Assembly: GCF_954871325.1 (NCBI RefSeq)
Contig: NC_088776.1
Span: 47,448,569-47,512,568 of the forward strand
Direction of reading: 5' to 3'
Source of the DNA: Gordionus sp. m RMFG-2023
Taxonomy: Eukaryota > Nematomorpha > Gordioida > Chordodea > Parachordodidae
Length of the DNA stretch: 64,000 nt
Both the position numbers and the translations under genes were made by a program. Positions 11,866 through 22,570 of the stretch are shown piece after piece; the first letter of the stretch is position 1, and every line of letters starts with the position of its first letter. The notes beneath the pieces were generated by a model. The model was not told where the DNA came from. It was given only the letters and a program-made list of their open reading frames with translations, and did not search any database.

Positions 11866-12870
11866 CATGGATAAAAAAATATAAGTGGCTTATCATGACA
11901 TTGACTTAAAAAATTAAAAAAAGAAACTAAAAAGATTTTGTCCGATTAGATTCATTGAAAGATAAGAGTCGGTGAAACTCTTTATTGAACTATATGATGG
12001 TATTTGCAGCATTGGAATTTTATATATCAAGGAAAAATATTCAGCAGATGCTGAAAATCTTTTGCAGGCTATTATTAAGCCACAATTTTTAATATCGTGT
12101 ATATTTTTTATTTAATTATACATATGATTTTAACAAAATGCTACAAAAAATTGATTTGGATTTAAGGGATGTTATGAATAGAGCGAAGGATATTGTTAAA
12201 ATATTAACAAATATTAGAGAGAATGTGGATAAAAATTTCATGAAATATGAGAAAGTAAAGGAGATTGCTAATATGTTTGGGTTTAAAATTTTCAAAGCTA
12301 GAGTAGTTTCTAGAAAATCTAATTGCTCAAATATTGATGCACGATTGAGGATTTTTATATAATAAACATTTTTATTCATTTTATTGGTACATTTTTATTT
12401 AAATTAAAGGAAAGATTTAGTGATATTTTTATTTTAAAAAGCATTTTATTTTCTTTTACCGGTTGAATCTAAACTGTTGATTACGCTTGAAACACGAGAG
12501 TATATTAAGAAAATCTCAATATAGTAGGCTCATATGTTAAGTTACTGTGTGATGACTGTTCGTAATCATGACAGAATATAATATTCTTTGAGACCAAAAA
12601 ATGCTTTGCAGACCCTTTCCATGTGTATTTGCACTTAGGTTCCCGATATCAAAACATTATTTATTTTAGCTACATTACCAGTTAGTACCTACATAATGAA
12701 GGGTCTTTTTCAACTAAAGGTTAAAACGCTATTTAAGAAATACTACCGGTGAAAAATCTTTGGATTAGCCCTATTAAATATTTATAAGGAGATTATTCTA
12801 GATAAAAATGATTCAAGATGAATTAGCAAAATCTCAGAGAAAAGTAGACCTCTCTTTATAAATTCAAATA
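11866..12870 (+). pseudogene. ZMYM1-like hAT transposase remnant
   Basis: The best open piece (12138-12362, 74 codons) reads LDLRDVMNRAKDIVKILTNI, then RENVDKNFMKYEKVKEIANM, then KARVVSRKSN. This is the helical region after the RNase-H core in ZMYM1/TTF-type hAT proteins, where the usual form is repeated leucines, IR.N....F and then R.....R.N. Upstream, GICSIGILYIKEKYSADAEN fits the preceding stretch. Downstream (12655-12860), degraded text resembling LPVST..E, a basic TLFKKY, ALLNIYKEI and a final SEKSRPLFINSN matches the C-terminal dimerisation part. Frames are broken in several places. The antisense frame over 12116-12379 is a shadow. Confidence 0.65.
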
Positions 12871-13552
12871 TGTTAGACGACCGATTTGGATCTATTTTTA
12901 GAAACTTAGTCAAAATAATATGTATATAATGTGATAAATTGTCCACCAAAGAAATCGGTATAAATATTGGTTAATTTTTTTTGATATTAATAAATTTCTT
13001 TATTGAGATTACACATTTAGTAAATAAAATTGAGATTTTTGTAAAAAAAATATAAAGAAATAATTAATAAGACTAACATTTAAAATGACTTCTATTTAAT
13101 CATTCTTTTTTATACTAATAAATTTATAATAAATTGCAGCTGTCATAGATACGCGCCGAATTGACGCTGCGCCAAATTGACGCTGCGCCGAATTGACATG
13201 ATATCCATAATCATATCAGGAGAAGTCATATTACACAATGAAGTCTTGTTTATTCTTTTTTATTCGACTATGAAACTTTTATAGTAATATTTAAAAAAGT
13301 CCCATGGATAATATTTTATTAGTGAATGTATAAAAATTTAACACTTGTCAAACAATAAATATAGTCAACTGAGAGGGGTAAATTAATTGTGATTTTTAAA
13401 CTCAAGGAAATTATTTTTAATTACTAGATCTGTCAGACTTTTCAAGTTATTTATATAAAAGATTAAATTTTATACCTTTAATATCTCTTATACCTTTATT
13501 AACCTTAACCCATATCTTTCTAACCTTTAATCCTACCTCATTGTTTAACTAT

Positions 13553-13908
13553 ATATATGTCGTATTGGGATTCGGAATCTCTGATTTTAAATCCTTTACC
13601 GAGGGCGATATAAAAACATTTGAAACCGGAAATGTACTCTAGTATGTGTAGAATATTTACCCTATAAATTTCAACCAATTTTGCCAACCTTTAGAACAAC
13701 TTCTAATTTATATTAATTTTTATATGGATTTTTCATATAAATAAAAAATACTAAAATGTCTATGGCTGAAATTGACTGAAATTTATAGGGTAAATACTTT
13801 ACACATGCTAGAATACATTTCCTCTTAAATCGGATTTTGAATTCTTTAAATCGCCCTCAGTAAAGGATTTAAAATCAAGATATTCCGAATCCACATACGA
13901 CATATATT
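13553..13908. mobile_element. Fold-back MITE, about 355 bp
   Basis: Long terminal inverted repeats: the left arm ATATGTCGTATTGGGATTCG onward (13553-13615) pairs with the right arm ending CCACATACGACATATAT (13845-13908). Each arm is about 60 bp with about 85% identity. A second, inner pair is AATTTATAGGGTAAATA with its complement. There is no coding content. Ends sit in TATATA, so a TA duplication is possible but cannot be separated from the surroundings. A diverged relative of one arm lies near 43870-43915. Confidence 0.75.
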
Positions 13909-15036
13909 TCATTCAATTAAAAAAAAGGTTATTATCATTAGATGTCATACCTTTATATACGTTTAGACACTTAATATATTCTCAGAATATTCTAGCTTGG
14001 AGCCTAATTTCTTGGAAAAGGATATATATTTAACTTTAAAAGCAGTAACGAGGTGGTCTTATATATTTTTGAGCATTTCTTTCACCTCAAGAAAGTTTAA
14101 TCATTAATATTATATGAAAAATGTTAAATTGGTGCGAAGTATGGTGTATATAAATATCTTTTATTGAATTCATACTTTGGTTATAGATATAATAGTTGTA
14201 TAGTGCTACTCGATATAAATATGTTTATTTGAATTAAGTATTTTTAATTTAGTAAATACATGAATTACATTTTATCATTTTTTTAATATTCGGCGTGAGT
14301 TAAAATATATAAATTACATTTTGTACTCCACCCTCTCAACTATTTCTCGTCCTTTATATATATGATATTAATTTTATATAAAATTTTAAAAAATTTATTT
14401 TATAGTGTTAAACACTTAACAGTCGCTCGCAGTGTTAATAAAATTATATCACAAACTATTAAATTAAACAATCATAGGTTACTTTATGGTAAAATTAAAA
14501 TTCCTTTTTTTTTAATATTATTATTTATTTTTGTTTTTGTTTTTCTTTTTTTTTTATTATTGTTAAAAACACGACACATCAACACTAAACAAAGCAATTA
14601 AATATTATTTAATTATATATTTATCATAAAATAATGCATAATAAATTAAGGTTTTTCTATCATTTTTGTTTATTTATAATCAAAAGTTATCTTGTTGTAA
14701 TTGCTTTAATATTGAAATAACACAATATATATCTATTTCAAATGCTGCTATTTTTCAAAATTAAAAAAATAATGAATTTTTGAAATACATTAATTATTGA
14801 CTTTAATTTACATGTGCCTTTAATACAAATAACTTGTCTTATGGTTTATGAAAAATGATTGCTTTAAAAAAATTTAAATATATCATTTTCAAAAATTATA
14901 AACTTATATGTCATTTATAATCTTAATTCAATTTATACTTATACATTTTAATTATATGTTAAGTTAAAACATTAATTAGATTTTTTATTTTAACTTTTTG
15001 AGGTATTCTTTTATTATCTAAATATTTAAGTAAGAA
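13909..15036. other. No gene seen; AT-rich spacer
   Basis: Low-complexity A/T sequence. The open stretch at 14362-14601 is hydrophobic T-rich translation of a TTTTTATTTTTG run and has no family resemblance; I do not call it a gene. Confidence 0.5.
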
Positions 15037-16165
15037 CATAGGCGTAACCTGGGGGGGGGGCAAGTGAAATTATTCCCCTCCCCTTTTAGAAATTTATCAC
15101 TTTTTGTGAATATCATTTTAAGTTAATAAAAAATATGCCCCTTAGTCCTCCCTCCACTCCCTGACCCACAAAAATGTATGCATATATCTTAAACAATAAT
15201 TTGAAAGAAAGAATGTAAAAGTTGATATTTTTTTATAAAACTATTCATCACAATTTATACATTATTGGAAAAAAGCATTTATATGTAAAAAAAGTGAACC
15301 AAAAATGCTTTTTAAGAAATGGAATATAAGCCAAAGATAAGTCTTAAGACAAAAGTGAAATGTATTATAATTATTAATAATAGATTCATAAAATTACTAA
15401 TAATATCAAATATAATTTTTTATATATTGAATAATTTTAATTTATTTATCTTAAGTAAAATATAATTATAAAACTATTGATAAAATTAAATAATAAATTA
15501 AATATAAAAAATTAAAGCATATCAATTAGCATATGGCAATCAAGTAATTTTTACCAATATAGCCAATTATATATTTTACAGGAAACTATAAAATATTGAT
15601 AAGGACATCAGAATATCTTTTAAAGACATTGTGAAATAAATAATATGAAAATTAATTATCATTTTTTATTTAAAATAAATAGATGGCGTTAAATAACTGA
15701 ATGCAAATTGTTGCTATATTTATTATCAAGAGCATTGATTAGTAAAATTTGCTATAATATTAACGGTAATATATTCTCTAAATTTGAATTTTACCTAGTA
15801 TTTTGTAACTAATTCTATATAATAGAGGAATTTCAACTATATGTCTACTTACCTTTTATAAATAAATTTCTTATACTTGTTTGGAATAAATTATTACCAT
15901 GCTTTTATAATAATGTATATACAAGTAATTTATTATATTTTATATAAACTAATATACATTTCACATTTGTTCCAGGCTTATTTTTTTTTATTAAAATTAA
16001 CCTCCTATCTTGTAAAAATATTTTATGACTAAATATATAAGGTAACCCGGCCGAAGGCAAGGCAAAAGCGGGCCGAATGTCCCGCCCAAAATGGGGTCTG
16101 GGGGCGAAGCCCTCGCTAATTTTTTAGTCCCCCCCCCTCTTAGGAAAATCTTGGCTACCCCTATG
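15037..16165. mobile_element. hAT-like nonautonomous element C, 1129 bp, perfect 8-bp target duplication
   Basis: It begins CATAGGCGTAACC and ends GGCTACCCCTATG, with identical flanking duplications AGTAAGAA (15029-15036 and 16166-16173). GC-rich tips (a G run at 15051, GGTAACCCGGCCGAAGGC and GGGGTCTGGGGGCGAAGCCC near the right end) bracket an AT-rich interior. The interior is shared with the truncated copies at 6.4-6.75 kb and 9.16-10.54 kb. It also contains the module TGGCGTTAAATAACTG to CTTATACTTGTTTGGA found in elements A and B, whose ends are different. No transposase is encoded. Confidence 0.9.
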
Positions 16166-16173
16166 AGTAAGAA

Positions 16174-16930
16174 GCTTGTCATATTTTATTTGTTTTTCTT
16201 AAATATAACAACCTTACTCTCTATGATATCTATAATATGACAAAATATCTTAATATATATTAAGATACATGTAAATAATATTTTAATTTTTTATTACCAA
16301 CTAGCTGTCAAATGTTGTTATCATCATTAATATTATGTTTAATTTTTTTATCAAGTCTAATAAGTGTGTTTTTTTTCACAACCATGAAATTTATAAGTTT
16401 TTTTTAACAATAGCAAACATAAAATTCAGATTTTGCTATATCCCTTAAAATCTCATACTGATTTTATTTCCAATAAAATAATATACCCTTAATTTATAGG
16501 TTAATGATGCTTACTACCAAGTGAATGTATGGAAATATTTTAAATACCAATCTAATTTGCTAAATACCGACCAAAATTTATTAAAATGTAATAAGACCCT
16601 TATTATTTAATATATTAATACGGAATCACGTGGTCGAGTCCGGCCTCCTATATATTATCCCCCCAAGGATGGAACCACCAAGTTAGAATAAGAAAAAAAT
16701 CTGACTTTTATTTTTAGATATTATTTCCTTTACCAACTGTTCTTTTTCTTCAAATGTACTATACATGTGCAATTTAAGAGTATTGGAGCATATTGATTTT
16801 ACAGAACAATCAAGATCACTTATAAAATTTTTAAAATCATTTGAATTAAAAATTTTAAAAGATATATTATTATTTATAAATAATTTTAATAAATTATACT
16901 TAAAATTAATTTTTTTTTGAAGAATTAGGT
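16174..16930. other. No gene called; AT-rich, possible decayed coding near 16620-16760
   Basis: Around 16625-16680 the composition rises (CACGTGGTCGAGTCCGGCC). This looks superficially like a tRNA B box, but no cloverleaf can be drawn around it. The rest is AT-rich without open frames. The stretch next to 16930 may belong to the BED-finger hAT fragment that follows. Confidence 0.4.
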
Positions 16931-16937
16931 GTAGACT

Positions 16938-17210
16938 TTAAAAAAATGTCAATTTTATTATTTTTTTTACTAAGGTGTGAATGAAACCTATTTGATTAAT
17001 AAGAGGAAATGTTGTTTTGCCTTTACATTTTATAATACTTTTGCAATGATTGCAAGCAGCCTTTTTACAGTCTTTAAGGATTTGATATTGTTCCCATATG
17101 ATTTCTCTCTTTTGAGAGGAAATTTTCTTATATTCAACATCAAGCATAATTTCATCAGAAGCATTCTCCTCTAACATAATTAGGCAGCTAACAATAATTA
17201 TTGTAGAGAT
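16938..17210 (-). pseudogene. BED-type zinc finger fragment of a hAT transposase
   Basis: The minus-strand frame contains REIIWEQYQILKDCKKAACN, then HCKSIIKCKGKTTFPLINQI, then GFIH. The pattern is aromatic W.QY, then C..C, a G.T..L spacer, and H near the end. This is the BED finger found at the N terminus of ZBED/hAT transposases: the two cysteines and the final histidine are present, and the usual second histidine of H.(3-5)H is uncertain. Nothing downstream on the minus strand continues a hAT core convincingly, so this is an isolated N-terminal piece. Confidence 0.55.
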
Positions 17211-17435
17211 GTAATATATTTTTATATGTCTCTGGTGTGTGTAATTTTTAATATAATTTATTATGAGATTCAAAAAATAAACTTTTCGTGAGATTCAAAA
17301 AATTTGGCAAATAAAAATTTTTTAAATTTGTGCTAGAATTTTTATAAACACAAACACATTACCTGTCAGATTGGCTGGTCAACAAATAGAAATGACAAAT
17401 GTTAGATTTATTAAACAATTTATTAAATATTACGA

Positions 17436-17575
17436 ATAATTCGTTTTATTCGAATAATTCGTTTTATTCGAACCGAATAATTGATTATTCATATTCAGAT
17501 AAAACAAATAATTTATTATTCATATTCAGATAAAACAAATAATTTATTATTCGTATTCGTAATTGATTTATTTTT
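17436..17575. repeat. Two short tandem arrays (ATTCGTTTTATTCGAATA and ATTCAGATAAAACAAATAAT)
   Basis: The first unit (GAATAATTCGTTTTATTC, 18 bp) occurs twice at 17436-17470. A second unit of about 31 bp, with TTATTATTCATATTCAGATA, occurs twice and a third time in part up to 17565. The two units are partly complementary, so the block can fold on itself. No function assigned. Confidence 0.65.
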
Positions 17576-17594
17576 GAATAGGCCTAGTTGGTAG

Positions 17595-17791
17595 TAGTGT
17601 TGTTAAACGGCTCGTTTTGAGCCGATTCTTAAAACGCTAACTCAATATTTTAGCCAGAAAAATATTCCTAAGCCTCGAGATTTCGCTAATAGATGTCCAA
17701 ACCTTTATTCTTTTACAAACAAAATCTTCAGGCTTGTAATACTATTCTGGATGAAATATTGAGTTAGCCGTTTTAAAAACCGTCAACACTA
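17595..17791. mobile_element. Palindromic hAT MITE, 197 bp
   Basis: The ends TAGTGTTGTTAAACGGCT and, inverted, TAGTGTTGACGGTTTTTA flank arms containing CTAACTCAATATTTTAGCCA and its complement. The flanks GTTGGTAG (17587-17594) and GTTAGTAG (17792-17799) match at 7 of 8 bases, so an 8-bp hAT duplication is likely. A second, cleaner copy lies at 30329-30522 and diverged ones at 43566 and 49198. Confidence 0.75.
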
Positions 17792-17799
17792 GTTAGTAG

Positions 17800-18478
17800 A
17801 GCTATAATTTAAGTTCTTTTTATTTTAAAATTTATAAAGGAATATAATCATATCGTGAATTTTTTAAGGGGGTAAGCATACATTTTGAGGGGGGTTTGCA
17901 TCCAGTAAAAATCCTGTCATTTAGATTCTGTGCAAACAGTTGAATACCTTTTTTAATATTCTGCAAGCCTGATAACTTTATATTCATTTAATTTGAATCC
18001 TTTAAAGTTTTTTATTTGCTTCACGCTAAATTCTGCATCTTTAAATAAAAAAGTAATCTTATTAAAATATATTCAAGGCATCAATTTGACGGGACTTCAT
18101 GATACTTTCTTGAGAAATTATAAATTGGTTATTTTCTTACTAGTTTTAAATTTTTTAAAAATAATTTTAAAAGTTTAATTTTTGACTGAATCTAACGACA
18201 TCTGTAAATATTAACCTACACAATATTTAGATATTATTACAAATAATTCTAAATTGGTCAATAATATCTATTTTATAGACCCAATTATTTCTGTGGAGTG
18301 TGCGCCACTAAATAGAAGTAAAATTATAAAATCGATTACTCTATAGATTTTTGTTGCATATTCCTCTCCAACGACCCTCACCCCCTGCAGTATATTTAAC
18401 AAACAATTTCTTCAAGTTATGTAATAAAACGATGAATATAAATTATTTCTGAACCATGTTATATTAGCCTTCTTATCA
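17800..18478. other. No gene seen; AT-rich spacer
   Basis: The open frame at 17993-18178 is short, hydrophobic and Lys/Leu/Ile-rich with no recognisable domain, so it is not called. Confidence 0.45.
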
Positions 18479-20219
18479 GTTTTATGCAGGGGCGTCGTTA
18501 GCCTTTGCAATCTCAGGGGGCTCGACTAAAAAAATTTTATGGGGTGCGAAGCCCACCATACTCCCAATTTGCGGGGCTTCGAACCGCTTTTACCCGGCCT
18601 TCGGTCGGGTTTTATAATACTTTTTTAAAATTTGTTAACTCTAAACAATTATTCTGAGTTTCATATCTTGTCATTTATTATATTTTGCATACAAAAAAGA
18701 CTTACATATAAATAATTAAAACAATACAAGACATATCTAAAAATAAAATTTTTAATACATAATCTATTTATTACAGTATAAAATATTTTCGATGGTTGAT
18801 ATAAAAAAAATTTACGTCTAATGAATTAAAAGTGATAAAAAAGGTTAATTAATTCATACATATGCCTTAATTGATAATGGTTTTTAAAACCACATAAGGC
18901 TATATAATTCTTTAGCAATTTATATTGAAAAAAGGTCATGAAACTAATATAAGTCTCTGTTACCATTTTAGTCAATGTTTTATAGAATGGACTAATAAGA
19001 AAAAATTTATAGGCCTTACCAAATTAACAATTCTTGAAGAAGAGAATATAAATGACCAATCCAAATCTTAAAACTATATGATAGTTAGAGCTACCTTTTA
19101 GATGGCATGATAGAAGCTAGATAAGTATTTGAGAAAATTATTGTGAGATATCCAATTTCTAAAAGATTATTTTGCATTTTTAATGGTATATAAACGACTA
19201 CAGAGTTGATCATTATGCATATCTAAAATATGCAATCATTTGCTCACAGCTAGTAATAATCTTAAATTACATAGCCACACAAATAATAGATGCTGGTTAA
19301 TTTACAGTTATAGCCATGACACTCACGATGGTAACCCATATCAGAATTTATTATGTTAGATAAATTGATGAAACAAAAACACTAAAAATCTTTAGAAGAA
19401 ATTATTCAAATATATTGAAGCCTTGAATTTACACGGCAAGGATGACATATTAGAAATGAAACATTTTGTAACTATAAAATAAGAAGAGTGATATCATGAA
19501 AGCAATTAAAATTTTATATATTATTGTCGCACCATCTCAAGTTGGTAATGATATATATCATTGGTTGGTATATTATATTTTAAAATAATAGTAGTTTGTA
19601 AAAATATCTTAAATATATTCGTATTAAAATTAACTCAAAACTGTTATTCTAAGAAGAAAAAAATAGCTTTCCTAAAAACACGTAAATAAAGAGAAGAAAA
19701 GATATCTAATTTATTACAAATATTTTGTAATGAACAGGGTTGCCAGGTCAAAATTTTCAAATTGCGGGAGAAATTTGGTATTTTGCGGGATAAATATGAA
19801 AATTGAGGGAGAAATATGAAAATTGCGGTAGAAATAAAAAATTTGCTAAAAAGGCCGGGATTTTGAATTGACTTAATTAACCGCCTATTATTTTTTATAA
19901 TTAGTTTATGTAAATACAAATTCGGTAACTATTTTTCAAAATAAAATAACATCTTGATTTATTAAAATATATAAATTTATAAAAAAGAAGATAAAGTTTT
20001 ATAAAAAAACAAACGATTTTAATTTTACAATGTAAAAAATATATTTTATGCGAATGTCCCGCAAAACATCCGCAATTGGAAATCTATCTTGTGTGAGTAT
20101 AACATTATAGGGATAGGCGCTTAATTATCACGTATCACGTTTAAATATATAATAAGGTAATATTGTACTCATTTCAATGATAATTATTTTATTTATTATT
20201 GTTCAATCACATTATTATA

Positions 20220-21120
20220 ATCAGTGCAGGGGAGTGTAACTACATTCATTGCAAAACAAAAATATTCTCCATAAACAAGAAATAATACAGATGAAACTAT
20301 AGTTGTGGCAATTGTAATCACTTATCTTGTAGTACAACATTCACAGAGCTACTTATCATTACAATATAGGTAGAATCTTTCCCCATAATATTTAACTACT
20401 CCAAGATAAATGAAAACTTTACTTGTAGAACAAAAATGAGCAAGGATATCATCAATGTTTTAGAACCTGAATTCAGGAGGTCAATTCTTGACGATTTGAA
20501 AGATGGGCATACATATGCAATTCTAACAGATGTATCTAATAAGGGAAATATTAATTCTTCGCTATTTCAACAAAATTAAGGACGTTTCCAGAAAACTATT
20601 AAATTTTATCCCCTCAAATAGTGAAAAATCCAAAGACATACCTAACCATATAATGGTAAATATAGCAGATTCGGGATTATCAATAAATTACATGTCAACT
20701 TTTTGATCTGATAATGCCTCAGTGAATTTGGAAAAAACCAGAGTGTATTTACAGAATTGAGTCAGCACAATGTTGGATGCGATATGTTCCTAATACCCGC
20801 CATCTATAGAATTTTTAAATTTTATAAACCTTTAAATATTTCTTAAATAAAGTTTATAAAAGCTGTCTTAACATTTTAAAAAAAATTTTCAGTAATGAAT
20901 GGCAGAGGTATATTTAGGAATGATTTCACATGTAGGAAATCTACTACATACTGTTAATGTGCAGTTGCAATCAGAAGAATCTTAACAAAGATTCACAAAA
21001 TTATGCTGCAGATGTGTTAATCTTTACAGTTAAAAATTGACAATAAATTTTATGGCGCCATTGCTAAAACTATATTAAAATGTTCAAATATTTTAAAAAT
21101 ACCGATAGACATTGATGTCT
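20220..21120 (+). pseudogene. hAT transposase, inverted partial copy 1
   Basis: The + strand text includes FRRSILDDLKDGHTYAILTD and VSNKGNINSS (20475-20565), degraded further along, with a trace of the DNASVN motif near 20710. It is the reverse-oriented partner of the better-kept copy at 21.3-22.8 kb: the upstream noncoding stretch AATAATACAGATGAAACTA and the ACATTCACAGAGCT block also match in inverted order. The copy ends near 21100, before the C-terminal dimerisation region. Deletions and stops make it non-coding. Confidence 0.65.
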
Positions 21121-21329
21121 TGTTTGAGGATAATGCAATGCTCTCTATTTTTGATTTACAATGTAAAAAATATATTTATTTTATGCGAATGTATAAATAA
21201 AAAAATATGGAAAATTAAATATAATGTTAATTATATTTAATTTAAGATTTAAATAATGAAACTGGACGTTTACCGTTGTCGTTATTGAGATATTTATAAA
21301 ATTCCTGGCATGACATATTATAAATTTGT

Positions 21330-22570
21330 TTAACCATTACCGTGGCCTCTAATGTTGTTAAAGCAATTCTTTTCCCAGACAGTCCTCATCAGGCTAAAAA
21401 TGCGCTCGGATGGGGCATTAGAATGAGGTAAAGAAGACATACTCGCAATTTTTTTCCAAGCATGGGGATATATTGTTATTACGGAAAAATTCTACCCGTT
21501 TCTCCTCTGCTTTTAGACAATCTAACTTTAAGTATTCTGGCGAATCATAAAAAATAGAGAGAATTACAATCTCCTCTAATATATTTATTAAATTACAAAA
21601 ACCATCAATTGATGGTTTTTGTTCCAAGGTCATAATATTTATACATTTGTAAATAGAGTTATTAAAATCAAATTTTGATCGTAAATATTCTAAAATTGTC
21701 TTAATAAAAATATCTGCTTCATTTAAAAATGTAATAATTAGAGTATTATTTGAACATTTAATATTTTTAGCAATAGCGTCATAAAATTTATTATCAATTT
21801 TTTACTTTAATTTTGTGAATCTTTATTAATAAAGAATATTATGATTGCAACTGAATATTAACTTCATGAAGTAGATTTCCTACATGTGAAACTAATCTCA
21901 AATATGCTTCTGCTATTTCATACTTGAAAAATTTTTTCAAAATTTAAGGACAGCTTTTAATATCTTTATTTAAAAATTATTTTTTTAAGGGTTTGTAAAA
22001 TTTAAAAATTCTATCGATGGCATATATTAACGATATGCACCTGATATACATATCGAAACAACTCACACTATTTTAAGTCAGACCACTCCACCAACTCTTT
22101 TAATTCATTAACTCTTATAGTTGAAGAATTAAATTCGTTAAAACATCTCATCATAATTATTTCAACATCCACAGATAGTACATTCATTGCCTTCTTGCAA
22201 GAATCATGTAGTATATGGCATATACAGTCAATTGGTATTAATTCATTATTGTGTTGGTTTTTGCCAAAATTTACGGAGGCATTATCAGCGCAGAAAGCTG
22301 ACATGCAATTCATTAATAACCCTAAATCAGCTATATTTACATTATGTGGTTAACTACATCGTAGGATTTTTCCTATCTGAGGAAAAAAATTTAACAGTTT
22401 TTTTGAAATGTTCTTATTCTTGTTGAAATAGCGAAAGATCAAGGGAAATTTTTTAATATTTCCCTTATTAGATGCATCTGTCAGAATTGCATATGGATGC
22501 CCATCTTTCAAATGGTCTAGAATTGACCTCTAGGATTCAGATACTAAAACACTGCTCATTTTTGTTCTAC
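21330..22570 (-). pseudogene. hAT transposase (ATDASNKGN/CADNASVNFGK family), copy 2
   Basis: Minus-strand blocks in order: RSILDHLKDGHPYAILTDAS, NKGN, FPLIFRYFNKNKNISKKLLN (about 22540-22390). Then comes an open piece of 81 codons (22313-22068) with MSAFCADNASVNFGKNQHNN, ELIPIDCICHILHDSCKKAM, and LSVDVEIIMMRCFNEF. The C-terminal region (21633-21360) ends FPHSNAPSERIFSLMRTVW, the dimerisation motif. This set is the hAT group whose core carries TDASN..N and CADNASVNFG. The catalytic-type acidic residues of the first two blocks are visible. Stops and frameshifts lie between the blocks. Confidence 0.75.

Larger units (their letters stand above)
11236..13200 (+). mobile_element. hAT transposon with about 280-350 bp inverted repeats and ZMYM1-like transposase
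   Basis: The left end begins CACGTCAATTCGGCGCGG and the right end, read inverted, CATGTCAATTCGGCGCAG. The inverted repeat extends inward past GGATGATTAAATATAAGTCA and the ACCAATATTTATGCC block (to about 11580, and from about 12918 on the right). Between them lies a decayed transposase on the + strand. The left repeat carries a tandem array of GCGTCAATTC units. Flanking sequence shows no clean 8-bp duplication, so the outer borders may have drifted. The transposase type (see the ORF at 12138) places it with the ZMYM1/TTF-finger hATs. Confidence 0.7.

Noticed and set aside
12116-12379. Minus-strand ORF over the ZMYM1-like transposase
   Set aside because: Shadow; the + frame matches the hAT helical region.
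14362-14601. Small hydrophobic ORF, possible membrane peptide
   Set aside because: Translation of a long T-rich tract (Phe/Leu/Val run); no start context or homology.
16615-16690. Possible tRNA gene (GGTCGAGTCC resembles a B box)
   Set aside because: No cloverleaf, acceptor stem or A box could be paired around it, and the sequence GGTCGAGTCCGGCC is not embedded in a suitable arm.
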